Of a stretch of 64,000 nucleotides of DNA, positions 35,003 through 43,411 are shown one piece after another; the first letter of the stretch is position 1; each line of letters starts with the position of its first letter. The stretch is from contig JALNLA010000003.1 of NCBI GenBank assembly GCA_023267975.1, forward strand, positions 62,001 through 126,000, written 5' to 3'. The stretch is from Candidatus Terraquivivens ruidianensis. Lineage in GTDB: Archaea > Thermoproteota > Nitrososphaeria_A > Caldarchaeales > Wolframiiraptoraceae. A program made the position numbers and the translations under genes. Below the pieces are notes generated by a model. The model saw only the letters and a list, made by a program, of their open reading frames with translations. It searched no databases and had not been told where the DNA came from.

Positions 35003-36031
35003 CTATACATAAACGAACTCATATAGCTTAGAAAAGTCCAAGACCCTGCTACCCTTAGCAAACTCAACGGCCCGATTCACCTCCAACCTGACCTCAGTAT
35101 TCATGCGCTTAAAATCCTCTTCATTAATTAGACCGGCCTTTAGAAGGTTCTTGTAGAACATTTCTATCGGGTCCCGCTTAAGCCATACCTCGACCTCTTC
35201 CTTTGGTCTATACTCCGCCTTGTCGTAAACGCCGTGGCCCTTCATCCTGTACGTTCTACATTCGAGAAAGACTGGAACTCTCTCCCTTCGTATGTGTTTT
35301 GATGCTTCGAGCGTGGCCTTGTATACCGCCATGACATCGTTTCCATCAACCATGTAGCTCTTTATACCGTAGCAGGATGTTCTCGCTGCTATGTTCTCTC
35401 CAGCAAAGGCTCTTGTGAGGTGCGTGCCCATCCCATAGAGGTTGTTTTCACATACCAGAAGCACCGGAAGCTTCCATAGGGAGATTATGTTCATGGCTTC
35501 ATGAAAGGCGCCAGTGTTCGTGGCACCGTCGCCGAAGAAGGTCGTCACAACTTTGTCCTCGTTTTTCATTTTGACGGCCAAGGCTGCGCCCGCAGCTATG
35601 GGTATTCCACTACCCACTATGGCCGTTGCATAGATCACGTTCCTTTCTAGACATATCGCGGCGTGCATCGAGCCACCCAACCCCTTACACGTTCCAGTCT
35701 CTTTACCGAAAAGCTCGGCCATCAGCATATCCATCCGTACGCCTTTTGCGAGTGCGTGCCCATGGCACCTATACGTCGTAACGAAAGGGTCATCATCCCT
35801 CAGAGCAGCCGCTACGCCCGTTGCGATTGCCTCCTCACCTAAATACAGATGCGACGGCCCTATAAGAGATCCCTCGACGAGGAATAGTTCCTCTACCTTT
35901 TCCTCGAATATCCTCATCTCGAGCATCTTCCGAAGTATCCAGAGAAGCTTATCCCTTGATGCTAAAGACCCGTATTCTGTGTAATCTGGACCCTTGATGT
36001 AGGGAATTTTATCGAAGTTATGTGAAGACAT
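35003..36031 (-). CDS. 2-oxoacid dehydrogenase E1 component, alpha subunit
   Basis: The 342-residue protein holds the thiamine-diphosphate motif GDGATNTGAFHEAMN...VCENN. It also has SHLYLGEEAIATGV, YRCHGHALAKGV, FGKETGTCKGLGGSMH and IVGSGIPIAAGAALA, all typical of the alpha subunit. These blocks look closer to acetoin dehydrogenase (AcoA) or pyruvate dehydrogenase than to branched-chain E1-alpha, but I cannot settle the substrate. It is first in the operon, 12 bases or less before E1-beta. Two zinc dehydrogenases follow on the far side of a divergent promoter. Confidence 0.92.
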   Translation of the reverse strand: MSSHNFDKIPYIKGPDYTEYGSLASRDKLLWILRKMLEMRIFEEKVEELFLVEGSLIGPSHLYLGEEAIATGVAAALRDDDPFVTTYRCHGHALAKGVRMDMLMAELFGKETGTCKGLGGSMHAAICLERNVIYATAIVGSGIPIAAGAALAVKMKNEDKVVTTFFGDGATNTGAFHEAMNIISLWKLPVLLVCENNLYGMGTHLTRAFAGENIAARTSCYGIKSYMVDGNDVMAVYKATLEASKHIRRERVPVFLECRTYRMKGHGVYDKAEYRPKEEVEVWLKRDPIEMFYKNLLKAGLINEEDFKRMNTEVRLEVNRAVEFAKGSRVLDFSKLYEFVYV

Positions 36032-36131
36032 ATTTTCTTTTATTAAAAAATAAAATATAACTCTTTAGCTACAGAGCGCACCCGTAGAACTTTAGAGCAT
36101 ATTAAATGAACATCCATACTGAGGTAAAATG

Positions 36132-36139
36132 TTTATACG
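36132..36139 (+). promoter_or_regulatory. TATA box of the zinc dehydrogenase at 36166
   Basis: TTTATACG lies about 27-34 bases before the TTG start at 36166, the spacing expected for a short-leader or leaderless archaeal message. The 134-base gap it sits in separates the divergent E1-alpha operon from this gene and is A+T-rich. Confidence 0.4.
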
Positions 36140-36165
36140 AATTAACCATTGCTTAAAAAGATGGC

Positions 36166-37188
36166 TTGAAGGCGGCATTCATTTCATCATCAGGAGGTAA
36201 AGTTGAACTTAGGGATGTCGAGGTACCTAAGATATCCGAGGGCGAAATACTCGTGAGGATGCGGGCATGCGGCATCTGCGGGACAGACCTTGAGAAAGTT
36301 TATGGCAAACCCGTAACGAAACCGACTATAGGCCATGAGGTTGTAGGTACGGTCGAAGAATCAAACACGGATAGGTTCTCAAAAGGTGACAGAGTTTTCG
36401 CTCATCATCATGTGTCGTGCAACAAATGCTATTACTGCTTAAACGATTCGCCGACTATGTGCAGCCTATTCTCCGAAACGAACATAGACCCCTGCGGTTT
36501 TGCAGAATTCTTTAGAGTACCTGCCGTTAATGTGGAGATGGGTGCTGTGCTGAATTTACCAGATAACGTGAGCGATGAGGAAGGGACTTTCATAGAACCG
36601 GCCGCGTGCGTTCTCAGATGTTTAGAAAGGTGTAGGTTCAGACACGGTATGAGTGCAGCCGTTATAGGCCTTGGACCGGCTGGTGCGATCTTCGTAAAGA
36701 TATTGAGAGAGCTTGGTGCATCCTTCATAGTAGCTGCCGATGTCGTGCCGTTTAGGGTAAAGTTTGCGGAGAAGATTGGGGCAGACATCTCTATAAACAC
36801 GGCGACGGAAAGATTGGACGACGTATGTAGAAAGGCTACCGAGGGGCGGGGCGTTGACATCGCGGTCGTTGCAACCTCATCTTCGAAGGCCATACCTGTA
36901 GCGCTCGAGGCCGTTAGGAAAGGGGGTACGCTATGCTTGTTCGGTGCCCCAGAAAAGGGAGCCATAGTTGGGTTGGACATCTCGAACATATTCATCCGTG
37001 AGATAAGCCTTGTCACAAGCTACTCCACGACAGAAAAGTACACAAATCTATCGCTCTCACTAATAGCGTCGGGTAGGATAGGCTATTCCGACCTCATCAC
37101 GCATAGGTTTAGGCTGGAAAACGTTGACGAAGCTTTTAAGACGGCAATTGACGCATCCAATGCCATGAAGGTCATCGTTAGACCTTAA
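36166..37188 (+). CDS. Zinc-containing alcohol/polyol dehydrogenase
   Basis: A 340-residue medium-chain dehydrogenase. Catalytic zinc ligands are in ACGICGTDLEKVYG and IGHEVVG. The structural zinc cluster is CNKCYYCLNDSPTMC. The nucleotide-binding loop is IGLGPAGAIFVKIL. The family includes threonine 3-dehydrogenase, sorbitol dehydrogenase and 2,3-butanediol dehydrogenase. The start is TTG at 36166; a nearby ATG at 36161 is in another frame and meets a stop after two codons. It is convergent with a second similar gene (4-base overlap). Confidence 0.9.
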   Translation: MKAAFISSSGGKVELRDVEVPKISEGEILVRMRACGICGTDLEKVYGKPVTKPTIGHEVVGTVEESNTDRFSKGDRVFAHHHVSCNKCYYCLNDSPTMCSLFSETNIDPCGFAEFFRVPAVNVEMGAVLNLPDNVSDEEGTFIEPAACVLRCLERCRFRHGMSAAVIGLGPAGAIFVKILRELGASFIVAADVVPFRVKFAEKIGADISINTATERLDDVCRKATEGRGVDIAVVATSSSKAIPVALEAVRKGGTLCLFGAPEKGAIVGLDISNIFIREISLVTSYSTTEKYTNLSLSLIASGRIGYSDLITHRFRLENVDEAFKTAIDASNAMKVIVRP

Positions 37189-38222
37189 AACCTTATGGCT
37201 ATCTTTATGTCCTTTCCTTCCTTTAGTCTGTGAAATACGTCTAAGATGTTATCAAGCTTGACCTCGCCAGTAACCAAATCCCTCAACCTTAGCTTTTTCG
37301 ATTCTATCAAACGTAATGCCCTTATTACGTCCTGCGGCGTATGGTGAAAAGAGCCTACGACCGTTAGCTCTCCGTAATGGACTTTGTACGTATCGAAGTT
37401 GGCCGACGTGCCAGAGGGGCAGCCACCGAATAGGATTACGGAGCCGCCTTTCCTCGCAAGATTCAGCGAGCGTTCCCATGTATCCGTCCTGCCAACCGCC
37501 TCAACCACGACGTCTGCTCCCAGCCCATCCGTCAAATCCTTTACCCTTTGAACGGCATCTTCCTTAGATGCGTTGATTGTTATGTCCGCCCCGAGGCGTG
37601 CCGCAAAATCTAACCTCTCTTCAACGACGTCTATTGCGACGACCTTGCCTGCACCTCTCAAGCCAGAAAGCATGATGTGGAATAGACCTATTGGTCCAGA
37701 GCCTATCACAGCCACAGCGTCACCCACATCTATATGTACAAGTCTGTGCGCCCTGACGACGCATGAAAGGGGCTCGAGCATAGCGGCCTCTAAGTACTCG
37801 ACTCCATCCTTTATCTTGTATAAATTAAAGCTGGCTACACGTTGCGGTAGCTTAACATACTCAGCATATGCCCCGTCGATTCCAAACCCTAATATCGACT
37901 CGTCAAGGTTTTCGCATAGGTTAGGATTTCCGAGTTTACAGTAAACGCAGTGACCGCAAGGAGCCGAGTTAACGGCCACGACCCTGTCACCATGCTTAAC
38001 CAAGTTAACACCGTCGCCGATGCTCTCAACCACTCCAGAGAACTCATGGCCCATGACTACGGGTGGCTTAGCTTTTGGATGCCCCCTCATGAACATCTTC
38101 AAATCCGTGCCACAGCTGAGTGCTACGACGTTCTTTACGACCACCTCACCTTGTCCTGGCTCCGGCTTATCCCTTTCGACCACCTTAACGCTTCCCGGAC
38201 CGTAAAAAACGGCTGCCTTCAA
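37185..38222 (-). CDS. Zinc-containing alcohol/polyol dehydrogenase
   Basis: A second medium-chain dehydrogenase (345 residues). It has CGTDLKMFMRGHPKAK and MGHEFSG for the catalytic zinc, four structural cysteines in CGHCVYCKLGNPNLC, EPLSCVVRAHRLV, and the Rossmann loop IGSGPIGLFHIMLSG. EPLSCV and GHEFSG are typical of the sorbitol/threonine/butanediol dehydrogenase branch. The start is TTG, as in the neighbour. Beside an acetoin-like E1/E2 operon, a butanediol or acetoin role is tempting but unproven. Confidence 0.9.
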   Translation of the reverse strand: MKAAVFYGPGSVKVVERDKPEPGQGEVVVKNVVALSCGTDLKMFMRGHPKAKPPVVMGHEFSGVVESIGDGVNLVKHGDRVVAVNSAPCGHCVYCKLGNPNLCENLDESILGFGIDGAYAEYVKLPQRVASFNLYKIKDGVEYLEAAMLEPLSCVVRAHRLVHIDVGDAVAVIGSGPIGLFHIMLSGLRGAGKVVAIDVVEERLDFAARLGADITINASKEDAVQRVKDLTDGLGADVVVEAVGRTDTWERSLNLARKGGSVILFGGCPSGTSANFDTYKVHYGELTVVGSFHHTPQDVIRALRLIESKKLRLRDLVTGEVKLDNILDVFHRLKEGKDIKIAIRF

Positions 38223-38291
38223 ACTGGCCCTGATTGTTCAACTGTGATATATATTAATTACTTTCACCACGACGATGATGAACGGTTGAGT

Positions 38292-38642
38292 TTATTTGTA
38301 CAACTCGTCGGCACCCCTTACACAAACAAAGACAAGCGGCTCTTTGTCAACGTTCTTAAACTGGTGGAATTCGTTACAGGCGATGAAGATGCAGTCGTCC
38401 TCTTTTATCTCTGTCTCAAAGCCCTCCCCAACCAGCACACCCTTTCCTTTCAAAACAAAAACCTCGTGCTCGTAGTTGTGCCTATCCGGCGGCGTGCAAC
38501 CTCCACTCTCAACGAAGTAGCACCTCATGAAGAACTTGTTAGCACCAACCTCCTTGCCTATTAATCTCTTGACGTATGTCTTCTTTGCGCCCTCATGCAT
38601 AAGAGGCTGGGAGTCAACTTTACTCAGACTTGTGATATACAT
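38292..38642 (-). CDS. Small cupin-domain protein
   Basis: A single-domain cupin of 116 residues. Cupin motif 1 is HNYEHEVFVLKGKGVL (HxxxHE), and motif 2 is in FIACNEFHQFKNVD, with one histidine. Metal binding is therefore likely. Cupins of this size include isomerases, dioxygenases and sugar-binding proteins; I cannot say which this is. It lies upstream of the zinc dehydrogenase on the same strand, so the two may be expressed together. Confidence 0.82.
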   Translation of the reverse strand: MYITSLSKVDSQPLMHEGAKKTYVKRLIGKEVGANKFFMRCYFVESGGCTPPDRHNYEHEVFVLKGKGVLVGEGFETEIKEDDCIFIACNEFHQFKNVDKEPLVFVCVRGADELYK

Positions 38643-38724
38643 AATAATTGTAAGCGTTTCTGGGGGATATAAACTAATACGTGCAACAACTGTTCATTTT
38701 ATTTGTCTATAAAATCGATAATGG

Positions 38725-38967
38725 CTAGCTCCTCCAGAAGTGCGGCACGCTCGGCCCTATTGCTGGCGGTGAGGCCTTGCGTCTTCTTCTACCATGGTTA
38801 GCATTGTATCTGGCCTTACGACGTCTCTTTATGAAGTCCCTAACGATTGTCGAAAGCCTTGGTATCAACCTCTCAGCGCCCATCCACAACGTTATCATTA
38901 TGATTGAGAAGACTATGGACTCGATTATTAGACTCAGCATAACGGCCACCAGAAACCTCAATACCAT
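38725..38967 (-). CDS. Small single-helix membrane protein with basic tail
   Basis: The 80-residue protein has one long hydrophobic helix (about 3-30) followed by a strongly basic tail (KRRRKAR, then HGRRRRKAS). I prefer this frame to the overlapping plus-strand ORF because its codons (ATA, AGG and AGA rich) match the neighbouring genes. I see no ribosome-binding site, and no family is recognised. Moderate to low confidence that it is translated. Confidence 0.45.
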   Translation of the reverse strand: MVLRFLVAVMLSLIIESIVFSIIMITLWMGAERLIPRLSTIVRDFIKRRRKARYNANHGRRRRKASPPAIGPSVPHFWRS

Positions 38968-39312
38968 ACCGGACGCTTTAACGTTTTTGTTTTACGAATT
39001 TCCTTTTTTACGTCTTATTTTTGGCTAAGGAGTATTCTATAATCCTAGTTTCTCCAAGAGAGATTTTCTATATTGAGTCAAACCGCGAGTCCTCGTTATA
39101 ACGGCCGGGCTTTAAAGTGCCAAACGTCGAATGCTACGTTGCTTACAGAAATGGCATACATGGTTGCTTTAACCAATTTGGACACGCGTATACGTTAATC
39201 CGACTCAAGAATTCTCGATTTTGATATCACGGCGGGCTTTCAACAAGCATTAACCCACGAAAGTTTAATGAATCTCCGATTAATGGTAATGTACAGACGG
39301 AGGAGCCTGCTT
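38968..39312. other. Non-coding gap with an imperfect direct repeat
   Basis: This 345-base stretch holds no ORF I can support. Two related segments stand out at 39075-39116 and 39202-39243. Each starts GA(G/C)TCAA, has a central CTCG and ends in CGGC(C)GGGCTTT followed by two As. They are 127 bases apart. An AGTTTAATGA element near 39261 could be the promoter of the next gene. The repeats may be regulatory or chance. Confidence 0.35.
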
Positions 39313-39732
39313 ATGACCAAGATTGAGACGAAGACGACGCTCGAAAAGTTCAGGAGGTTCGTGATAAGCAATTGTTGCGCATCCTTCATCCCTAAGGAGT
39401 ACATGGAAGACCCTACCATTTTCCCAGAAAGGGACCCTTCAGAAGGTGCAATCCATGTAGAGGCAGTCTCTAAGGTGTTCCTTGACCAAATCAGAAACGT
39501 GAGGTTCGTGAAGGTAGCTGATGTCCTCGGTGTCCTGTACTCTTCCAAGAGCGGCAACACGAATTTAAAATGGAGGCAGACCAAGGGCAACGTTGGCAAG
39601 CTCACTGGCGATGCCTCCCCCAACTCCATAGTGAACCTCCTACATGCTGGCATACTAACGTCCAGCCAGATACAGCAGATGCTTTCTACGCTGAAATCAT
39701 CCCAGCAAGATACGGAAAGTGAGGAGGGTTAA
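39313..39732 (+). CDS. Conserved-looking hypothetical protein
   Basis: The 139-residue soluble protein has no motif I recognise. It is mixed in character, with an N-terminal helical part (TKTTLEKFRRFVISNCCAS), a central charged/aromatic region and a C-terminal helical part (NSIVNLLHAGILTSSQIQQML). The ATG at 39313 has GGAGGAG about 7 bases upstream, which favours it over the in-frame ATG at 39268. An antisense ORF covering part of it is likely a shadow. Confidence 0.6.
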   Translation: MTKIETKTTLEKFRRFVISNCCASFIPKEYMEDPTIFPERDPSEGAIHVEAVSKVFLDQIRNVRFVKVADVLGVLYSSKSGNTNLKWRQTKGNVGKLTGDASPNSIVNLLHAGILTSSQIQQMLSTLKSSQQDTESEEG

Positions 39733-39829
39733 CCAGCGTACCATGGGGGCATGGGCCGATAGTACCCTGCTGTTTTTTGTCCGCTTTGCCGGAAAAATTT
39801 TTCTGCCGGGATGAACTAATTGCATAAGC

Positions 39830-41146
39830 CTACTCAGCCAGCTGTACAACGTCCCTGTAGTCCTCGATGTACTTGTTGACGTATCCCATGCCTGGCGGTA
39901 TGGTCAGGTATGGGTTTACCTTCGTACCAACAAGCATGCAACCCTCCCTTATCCTGACGGCGTTCCCGATGACCGAGTATTCGCCGATATACGTCGGATT
40001 GTTCCGAGAGGATTCAACGGTTGACTTCCTACCTATGATGCTATCCACTATGCAGGCGTTGTCACCGATCTTCACGGCATCCATTATCGCAGACCTTTCA
40101 ATCCTGACATTCTCTCCTATTATGCAATAGTTGTCTATGCAGGAGTCCCGTATCACAGTATGTTCGCCTATTCTTGTATGTTTGCCTATCAAGGCCGAAC
40201 CTTCGATGGTTATCCTGCCGTCCCTGTACTTTTTCAGCATGTCGTCCCTGATCTTGTTGGACTCCTCCTCGTATTCTTGTACCCATACGTTCCTATCCAA
40301 AGGGATCATCTTCTCTGACATTCTGATATCGATTGAACCTTTAAGTATCTCGAGCATGGCCCTCAAGTATTCCTTTGGGTTACCAACGTCGTACCAAACA
40401 TTTATCTCGTAACCGTACACCGGAAAGCCTTTCTCCACAAGGTACGGTATCAGGTCGTAGCCGAAATCCAATCTTTTTCTTTCATCCAAAATTTTCTTTA
40501 CTTCGTCACTTCCGACTATCTTTCTTACCTCGGGTGCTAGCAAGTATATTCCAGCGTTTACCAGATTGCTCGGAGCCTTTTCAGATGTCGGCTTCTCTAT
40601 GAAATTTTTTATTCTCATCCCTTCGTCGACATCAGCTACACCGTACTCCTCCACGTTTTTTACCCTAAAGAGGGCAATAGTCATCAGTGCGTCCTTCTCC
40701 TCGTGCCACTTCATCAGGTCCTCAAGGTTTATGTCAAAGATGTTATCACCTTGGACGACTATCACGGGTCCGTTGATGTCGTAATACTCAACGTTTAGCC
40801 TGTACGAGTCAGCACTCCCTACGTCATCCATGTTCGGCTGGTGCATTATGTGGATCCTTGGGTTTACACCATACTTCGCGGAGAACCCGACACCATCACA
40901 AAACTGGTCAAAAAGGTCCGTGTAGTTCGTATAACCTTGCTCGCCGAATATGAAATTCCTTACACCCTGCCTTGCCAGCGTGAGTATCGGAAACTCTATC
41001 AGTACCCTGTTCATGAACCTTATGCATGGCTTAGAGATGTCGTATGTTAATGGCCTTAGCCTTTTTGCCACACCTCCGACAGGTATGAAGCACGTCAGGT
41101 CCTCAGCTTTCATAGAAGGAATAATTCTGAAGATATGTATATACAT
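39830..41146 (-). CDS. Nucleotide-sugar pyrophosphorylase with beta-helix domain
   Basis: The 438-residue protein has an N-terminal nucleotidyltransferase domain (IPVGGVAKRLRPLTYDISKPCIRF, then QGDNIFDINLED and NAGIYLLAPEV) and a C-terminal left-handed beta-helix of hexapeptides (about 310-425: IGKHTRIGEHTVI, IGENVRIERSAIM, IGEYSVIGNAVRI). This layout matches archaeal glucose- or mannose-1-phosphate nucleotidyltransferases; the beta-helix may add acetyltransferase activity. The signature loop starts PVGGVAKRLRPLT instead of the usual LAGGxGTRLxPLT. ATG 41146 overlaps the archaemetzincin stop (TAATG), suggesting coupled translation; ATG 41113 is also possible. Confidence 0.88.
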   Translation of the reverse strand: MYIHIFRIIPSMKAEDLTCFIPVGGVAKRLRPLTYDISKPCIRFMNRVLIEFPILTLARQGVRNFIFGEQGYTNYTDLFDQFCDGVGFSAKYGVNPRIHIMHQPNMDDVGSADSYRLNVEYYDINGPVIVVQGDNIFDINLEDLMKWHEEKDALMTIALFRVKNVEEYGVADVDEGMRIKNFIEKPTSEKAPSNLVNAGIYLLAPEVRKIVGSDEVKKILDERKRLDFGYDLIPYLVEKGFPVYGYEINVWYDVGNPKEYLRAMLEILKGSIDIRMSEKMIPLDRNVWVQEYEEESNKIRDDMLKKYRDGRITIEGSALIGKHTRIGEHTVIRDSCIDNYCIIGENVRIERSAIMDAVKIGDNACIVDSIIGRKSTVESSRNNPTYIGEYSVIGNAVRIREGCMLVGTKVNPYLTIPPGMGYVNKYIEDYRDVVQLAE

Positions 41147-41661
41147 TATCTAAGCTTGCTCGTGCACCGTGCGCATGGCATGTAGCCCTTGACATCCGTG
41201 TCGTATATCCAATTACTGAAGTGCATCACGCACTTTGGGTCACTGCAGTGCTGAAGCCCAAGAAGATGCCCGACCTCATGGCATGCCTCCTTAACAGTTC
41301 TATCGCGGTAAAGCGATTCATCATAAGGTAAATCGTAAAACCTCGGGTCGAGCCTGTAGGTGGAAACGACGGCGACGCCCTTCAAGGCTATGCCAAAGCA
41401 GTAATTCAGCCCGGGCGCATAAACGTCTACATCAACTAAAGCCAGCAGGAGCTCATCATGCTTCTTCATCTTGGAAAGTATTTCGGCAATGGATACGGCG
41501 TTATGTTGTCTTCGCAAAGCGTTAAAGCTCTGGGGCGTAACGCTGAATGTCTTTTCATCTACCACAACATCAAGTCCATAAACTTCCTTCAGACGCTCCG
41601 CGACGACGTACGTGATCCTTTCTAAAGGTGTTGACTTAATTATCCTAAGCTTTCGCATCAT
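41146..41661 (-). CDS. amzA: Archaemetzincin zinc metalloprotease
   Basis: The 171-residue protein has the archaemetzincin active site HEVGHLLGLQHC (His128, His132, His138), then CVMHFS. A second zinc site is suggested by cysteines 139, 144, 163 and 166 (CxxxxC and CARC). The family is widespread in archaea; its natural substrate is unknown. It is translationally coupled (TAATG) to the nucleotidyltransferase gene and divergent from the AK6-like gene. Confidence 0.95.
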   Translation of the reverse strand: MMRKLRIIKSTPLERITYVVAERLKEVYGLDVVVDEKTFSVTPQSFNALRRQHNAVSIAEILSKMKKHDELLLALVDVDVYAPGLNYCFGIALKGVAVVSTYRLDPRFYDLPYDESLYRDRTVKEACHEVGHLLGLQHCSDPKCVMHFSNWIYDTDVKGYMPCARCTSKLR

Positions 41662-41702
41662 TCTTTATGGGAACCGAATGTTTATTAAGTTTGAACTACT
41701 AC

Positions 41703-42299
41703 ATGGAGACGTTGGCAGACCTATACTTAATAGCCGGCGTTCCTGGTGTCGGTAAGACGATGATAGGATCTTTAGTGGCAAAGATGATGCGTACAAGGTT
41801 TATCGACTTGCCAGATTTTGTGAAATCGGAGAGACTTTATACGGCATACGATAAGAGCAGCAAGTCCTACATCGTTGATGTTAGGACGCTCTCGGCTGCT
41901 CTTGGTTCGGTCATAGAGGAAGAGATTAGGCCACCGATCGTCGCTACACATATAGCATTCAAGCCCAGGGGCTGCAGAGTATTGAAAGTCGTGGTACTCA
42001 GGAAAAATCCGCTAAGGCTGCTCGCCACACTACGCTCCCGTGGGTACCCTGCCCAAAAGGTTGCTGCAAACGTTGCGGCAGAACTTATGGATGAGCAATA
42101 CGTTGAGTTCACACATAAATTCGATGGTTCAAGGGTTGCTCAACTCGACGTTACGCATTTGGGGCGTTATGAGGCAGCAAAAAAAGCAGTAAAGCTACTA
42201 TCTTCAGAGAGCAGCGGTGACACGGTTGACTGGGTTTCTCTGTTAGAAAGAGGTAGCAAACTTAATAAGTTATTGTTGTTTCTTTCCAAGTACAGCTGA
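41703..42299 (+). CDS. AK6/Fap7-like adenylate kinase
   Basis: AK6 (Fap7) proteins are P-loop ATPase/nucleotide kinases needed for small ribosomal subunit maturation. The protein (about 198 residues) has the P-loop GVPGVGKTMIGSLVAKMM and FIDLPDFVKSERLYTAYDKSSKSYIVD, where the D-x-x-x-x-S-x-x-V-D motif is typical of the family. VVVLRKNPLRLLATLRSRGYP follows. ATG 41703 is used because a TTTATTAAG element lies about 15-20 bases before it; ATG 41667 would start in the promoter. The match is good, though a generic P-loop kinase is an alternative. Confidence 0.82.
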   Translation: METLADLYLIAGVPGVGKTMIGSLVAKMMRTRFIDLPDFVKSERLYTAYDKSSKSYIVDVRTLSAALGSVIEEEIRPPIVATHIAFKPRGCRVLKVVVLRKNPLRLLATLRSRGYPAQKVAANVAAELMDEQYVEFTHKFDGSRVAQLDVTHLGRYEAAKKAVKLLSSESSGDTVDWVSLLERGSKLNKLLLFLSKYS

Positions 42300-42311
42300 T
42301 GTAGGTCCTAT

Positions 42312-43340
42312 TTACTTCTTCAACAACTCTCTGGCTTTCTCAGCTATGGCCTCTGCCATCTCGGATGTCTTGGCAGTACCACCCAGGTCGTACGTGACCT
42401 TCTTTCCCTCGGCGATGATGGTCTCCGTGGCATCGAATATAGCCTTTGCCGCCTTAACCTCGCCTAAGTATTCCAGCATCCATGCGCCCGACAGGATCAT
42501 GGCCGTCGGATTCACCTTGTTCATGCCCTTATACTTTGGTGCGCTTCCGTGTGCCGGCTCGAACATTGCATAGTTATCGCCAAAGTTTGCTGAGTATATG
42601 CAGCCGATGCTGGCAACGAGTCCTGAAGCTTCCTCTGAAAGGATGTCCATGAATAGGTTGGTCCCGAGTATCACATTCTTGTTGAACCTTTCCGGATTTT
42701 TCACGAGTTGTTGTGCCATATTATCAACAAAATACTCTTCGTAGGATATACCAGGGTAATCTTTCGCAACCCTCTCCACGGACTCCCAGAACATTCCGTC
42801 GGCCTCCTTCATTATATTCCTCTTTGTAACGACTATCACCTTACTCCAGCCCTTTGACTTGGCCATCTCGAACGCCCTTCTGGCCACCCTCTCGGACTGC
42901 TTCCTAGAAATCTTCCTGATAGCTATGGCGCAGTCGTCGGATAGCCTGGCGTCGATTCCGGTGTATAGACCCTCAGTCCCCTCCCTGACACATATAAAGT
43001 CAAGCTCGCCGAAGCGTTCTTGTAAGCCTTTGAAGGTCTTAATCGGTCTCACGTTAGCGTATAAGTCAAACTTCTGCCTAATGCTGACGGCGACACTCCT
43101 CGGCATGCCTCTCTCCCAAGGCGTCGTGGTCGGAGCCTTCAAGCACGCATCGGACTTCTCCAAAACCTCCCAAGTTTCAGGAGGTATCAGGGACGGGCCT
43201 CCGTGTGTTTGCCACCACTCAAGACCAGCTTCTACTGGAATAACCTTAACGTTAGGTTTGACCGCATCTAATACCGTTAGAAAAGCCCCAGCAAGCTCTG
43301 GTCCGACACCATCTCCCTTTATTAAGGCAACATTTTTCAC
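42312..43340 (-). CDS. Isocitrate/3-isopropylmalate dehydrogenase family enzyme
   Basis: A beta-decarboxylating dehydrogenase (342 residues) acting in the TCA cycle or leucine/lysine-type pathways. It has IKGDGVGPELA, a substrate-binding region with IRQKFDLYANVRPIKT, the VREGTEGLYTG block, and DNYAMFEPAHGSAP. Isocitrate dehydrogenase is favoured slightly by the VRPIKT and REGTEGLY patterns, but the specificity residues cannot be read with confidence. The start is GTG behind GGTGAGGA. Confidence 0.88.
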   Translation of the reverse strand: MKNVALIKGDGVGPELAGAFLTVLDAVKPNVKVIPVEAGLEWWQTHGGPSLIPPETWEVLEKSDACLKAPTTTPWERGMPRSVAVSIRQKFDLYANVRPIKTFKGLQERFGELDFICVREGTEGLYTGIDARLSDDCAIAIRKISRKQSERVARRAFEMAKSKGWSKVIVVTKRNIMKEADGMFWESVERVAKDYPGISYEEYFVDNMAQQLVKNPERFNKNVILGTNLFMDILSEEASGLVASIGCIYSANFGDNYAMFEPAHGSAPKYKGMNKVNPTAMILSGAWMLEYLGEVKAAKAIFDATETIIAEGKKVTYDLGGTAKTSEMAEAIAEKARELLKK

Positions 43341-43411
43341 TAAATCCTCACCATATTAAAAGCCAACATATTCATGGTTAAATTCTTTTTGGTTATTTGT
43401 TAAAATCATTT

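Noticed and set aside
36432-37016. A 194-codon minus-strand frame inside the zinc dehydrogenase
   Set aside because: It is antisense to the conserved Rossmann domain and has no ribosome-binding site or family match.
38272-38279. GATGATGA resembling a C box of a C/D guide RNA
   Set aside because: No D box (CTGA) or C'/D' pair lies at suitable distance, and the region is intergenic only by chance of short spacing.
38777-39028. Plus-strand 83-codon hydrophobic frame
   Set aside because: It overlaps the minus-strand membrane protein, whose codons fit the genome better.
39240-39653. Minus-strand 137-codon frame
   Set aside because: It is antisense to the plus-strand gene with a good ribosome-binding site.
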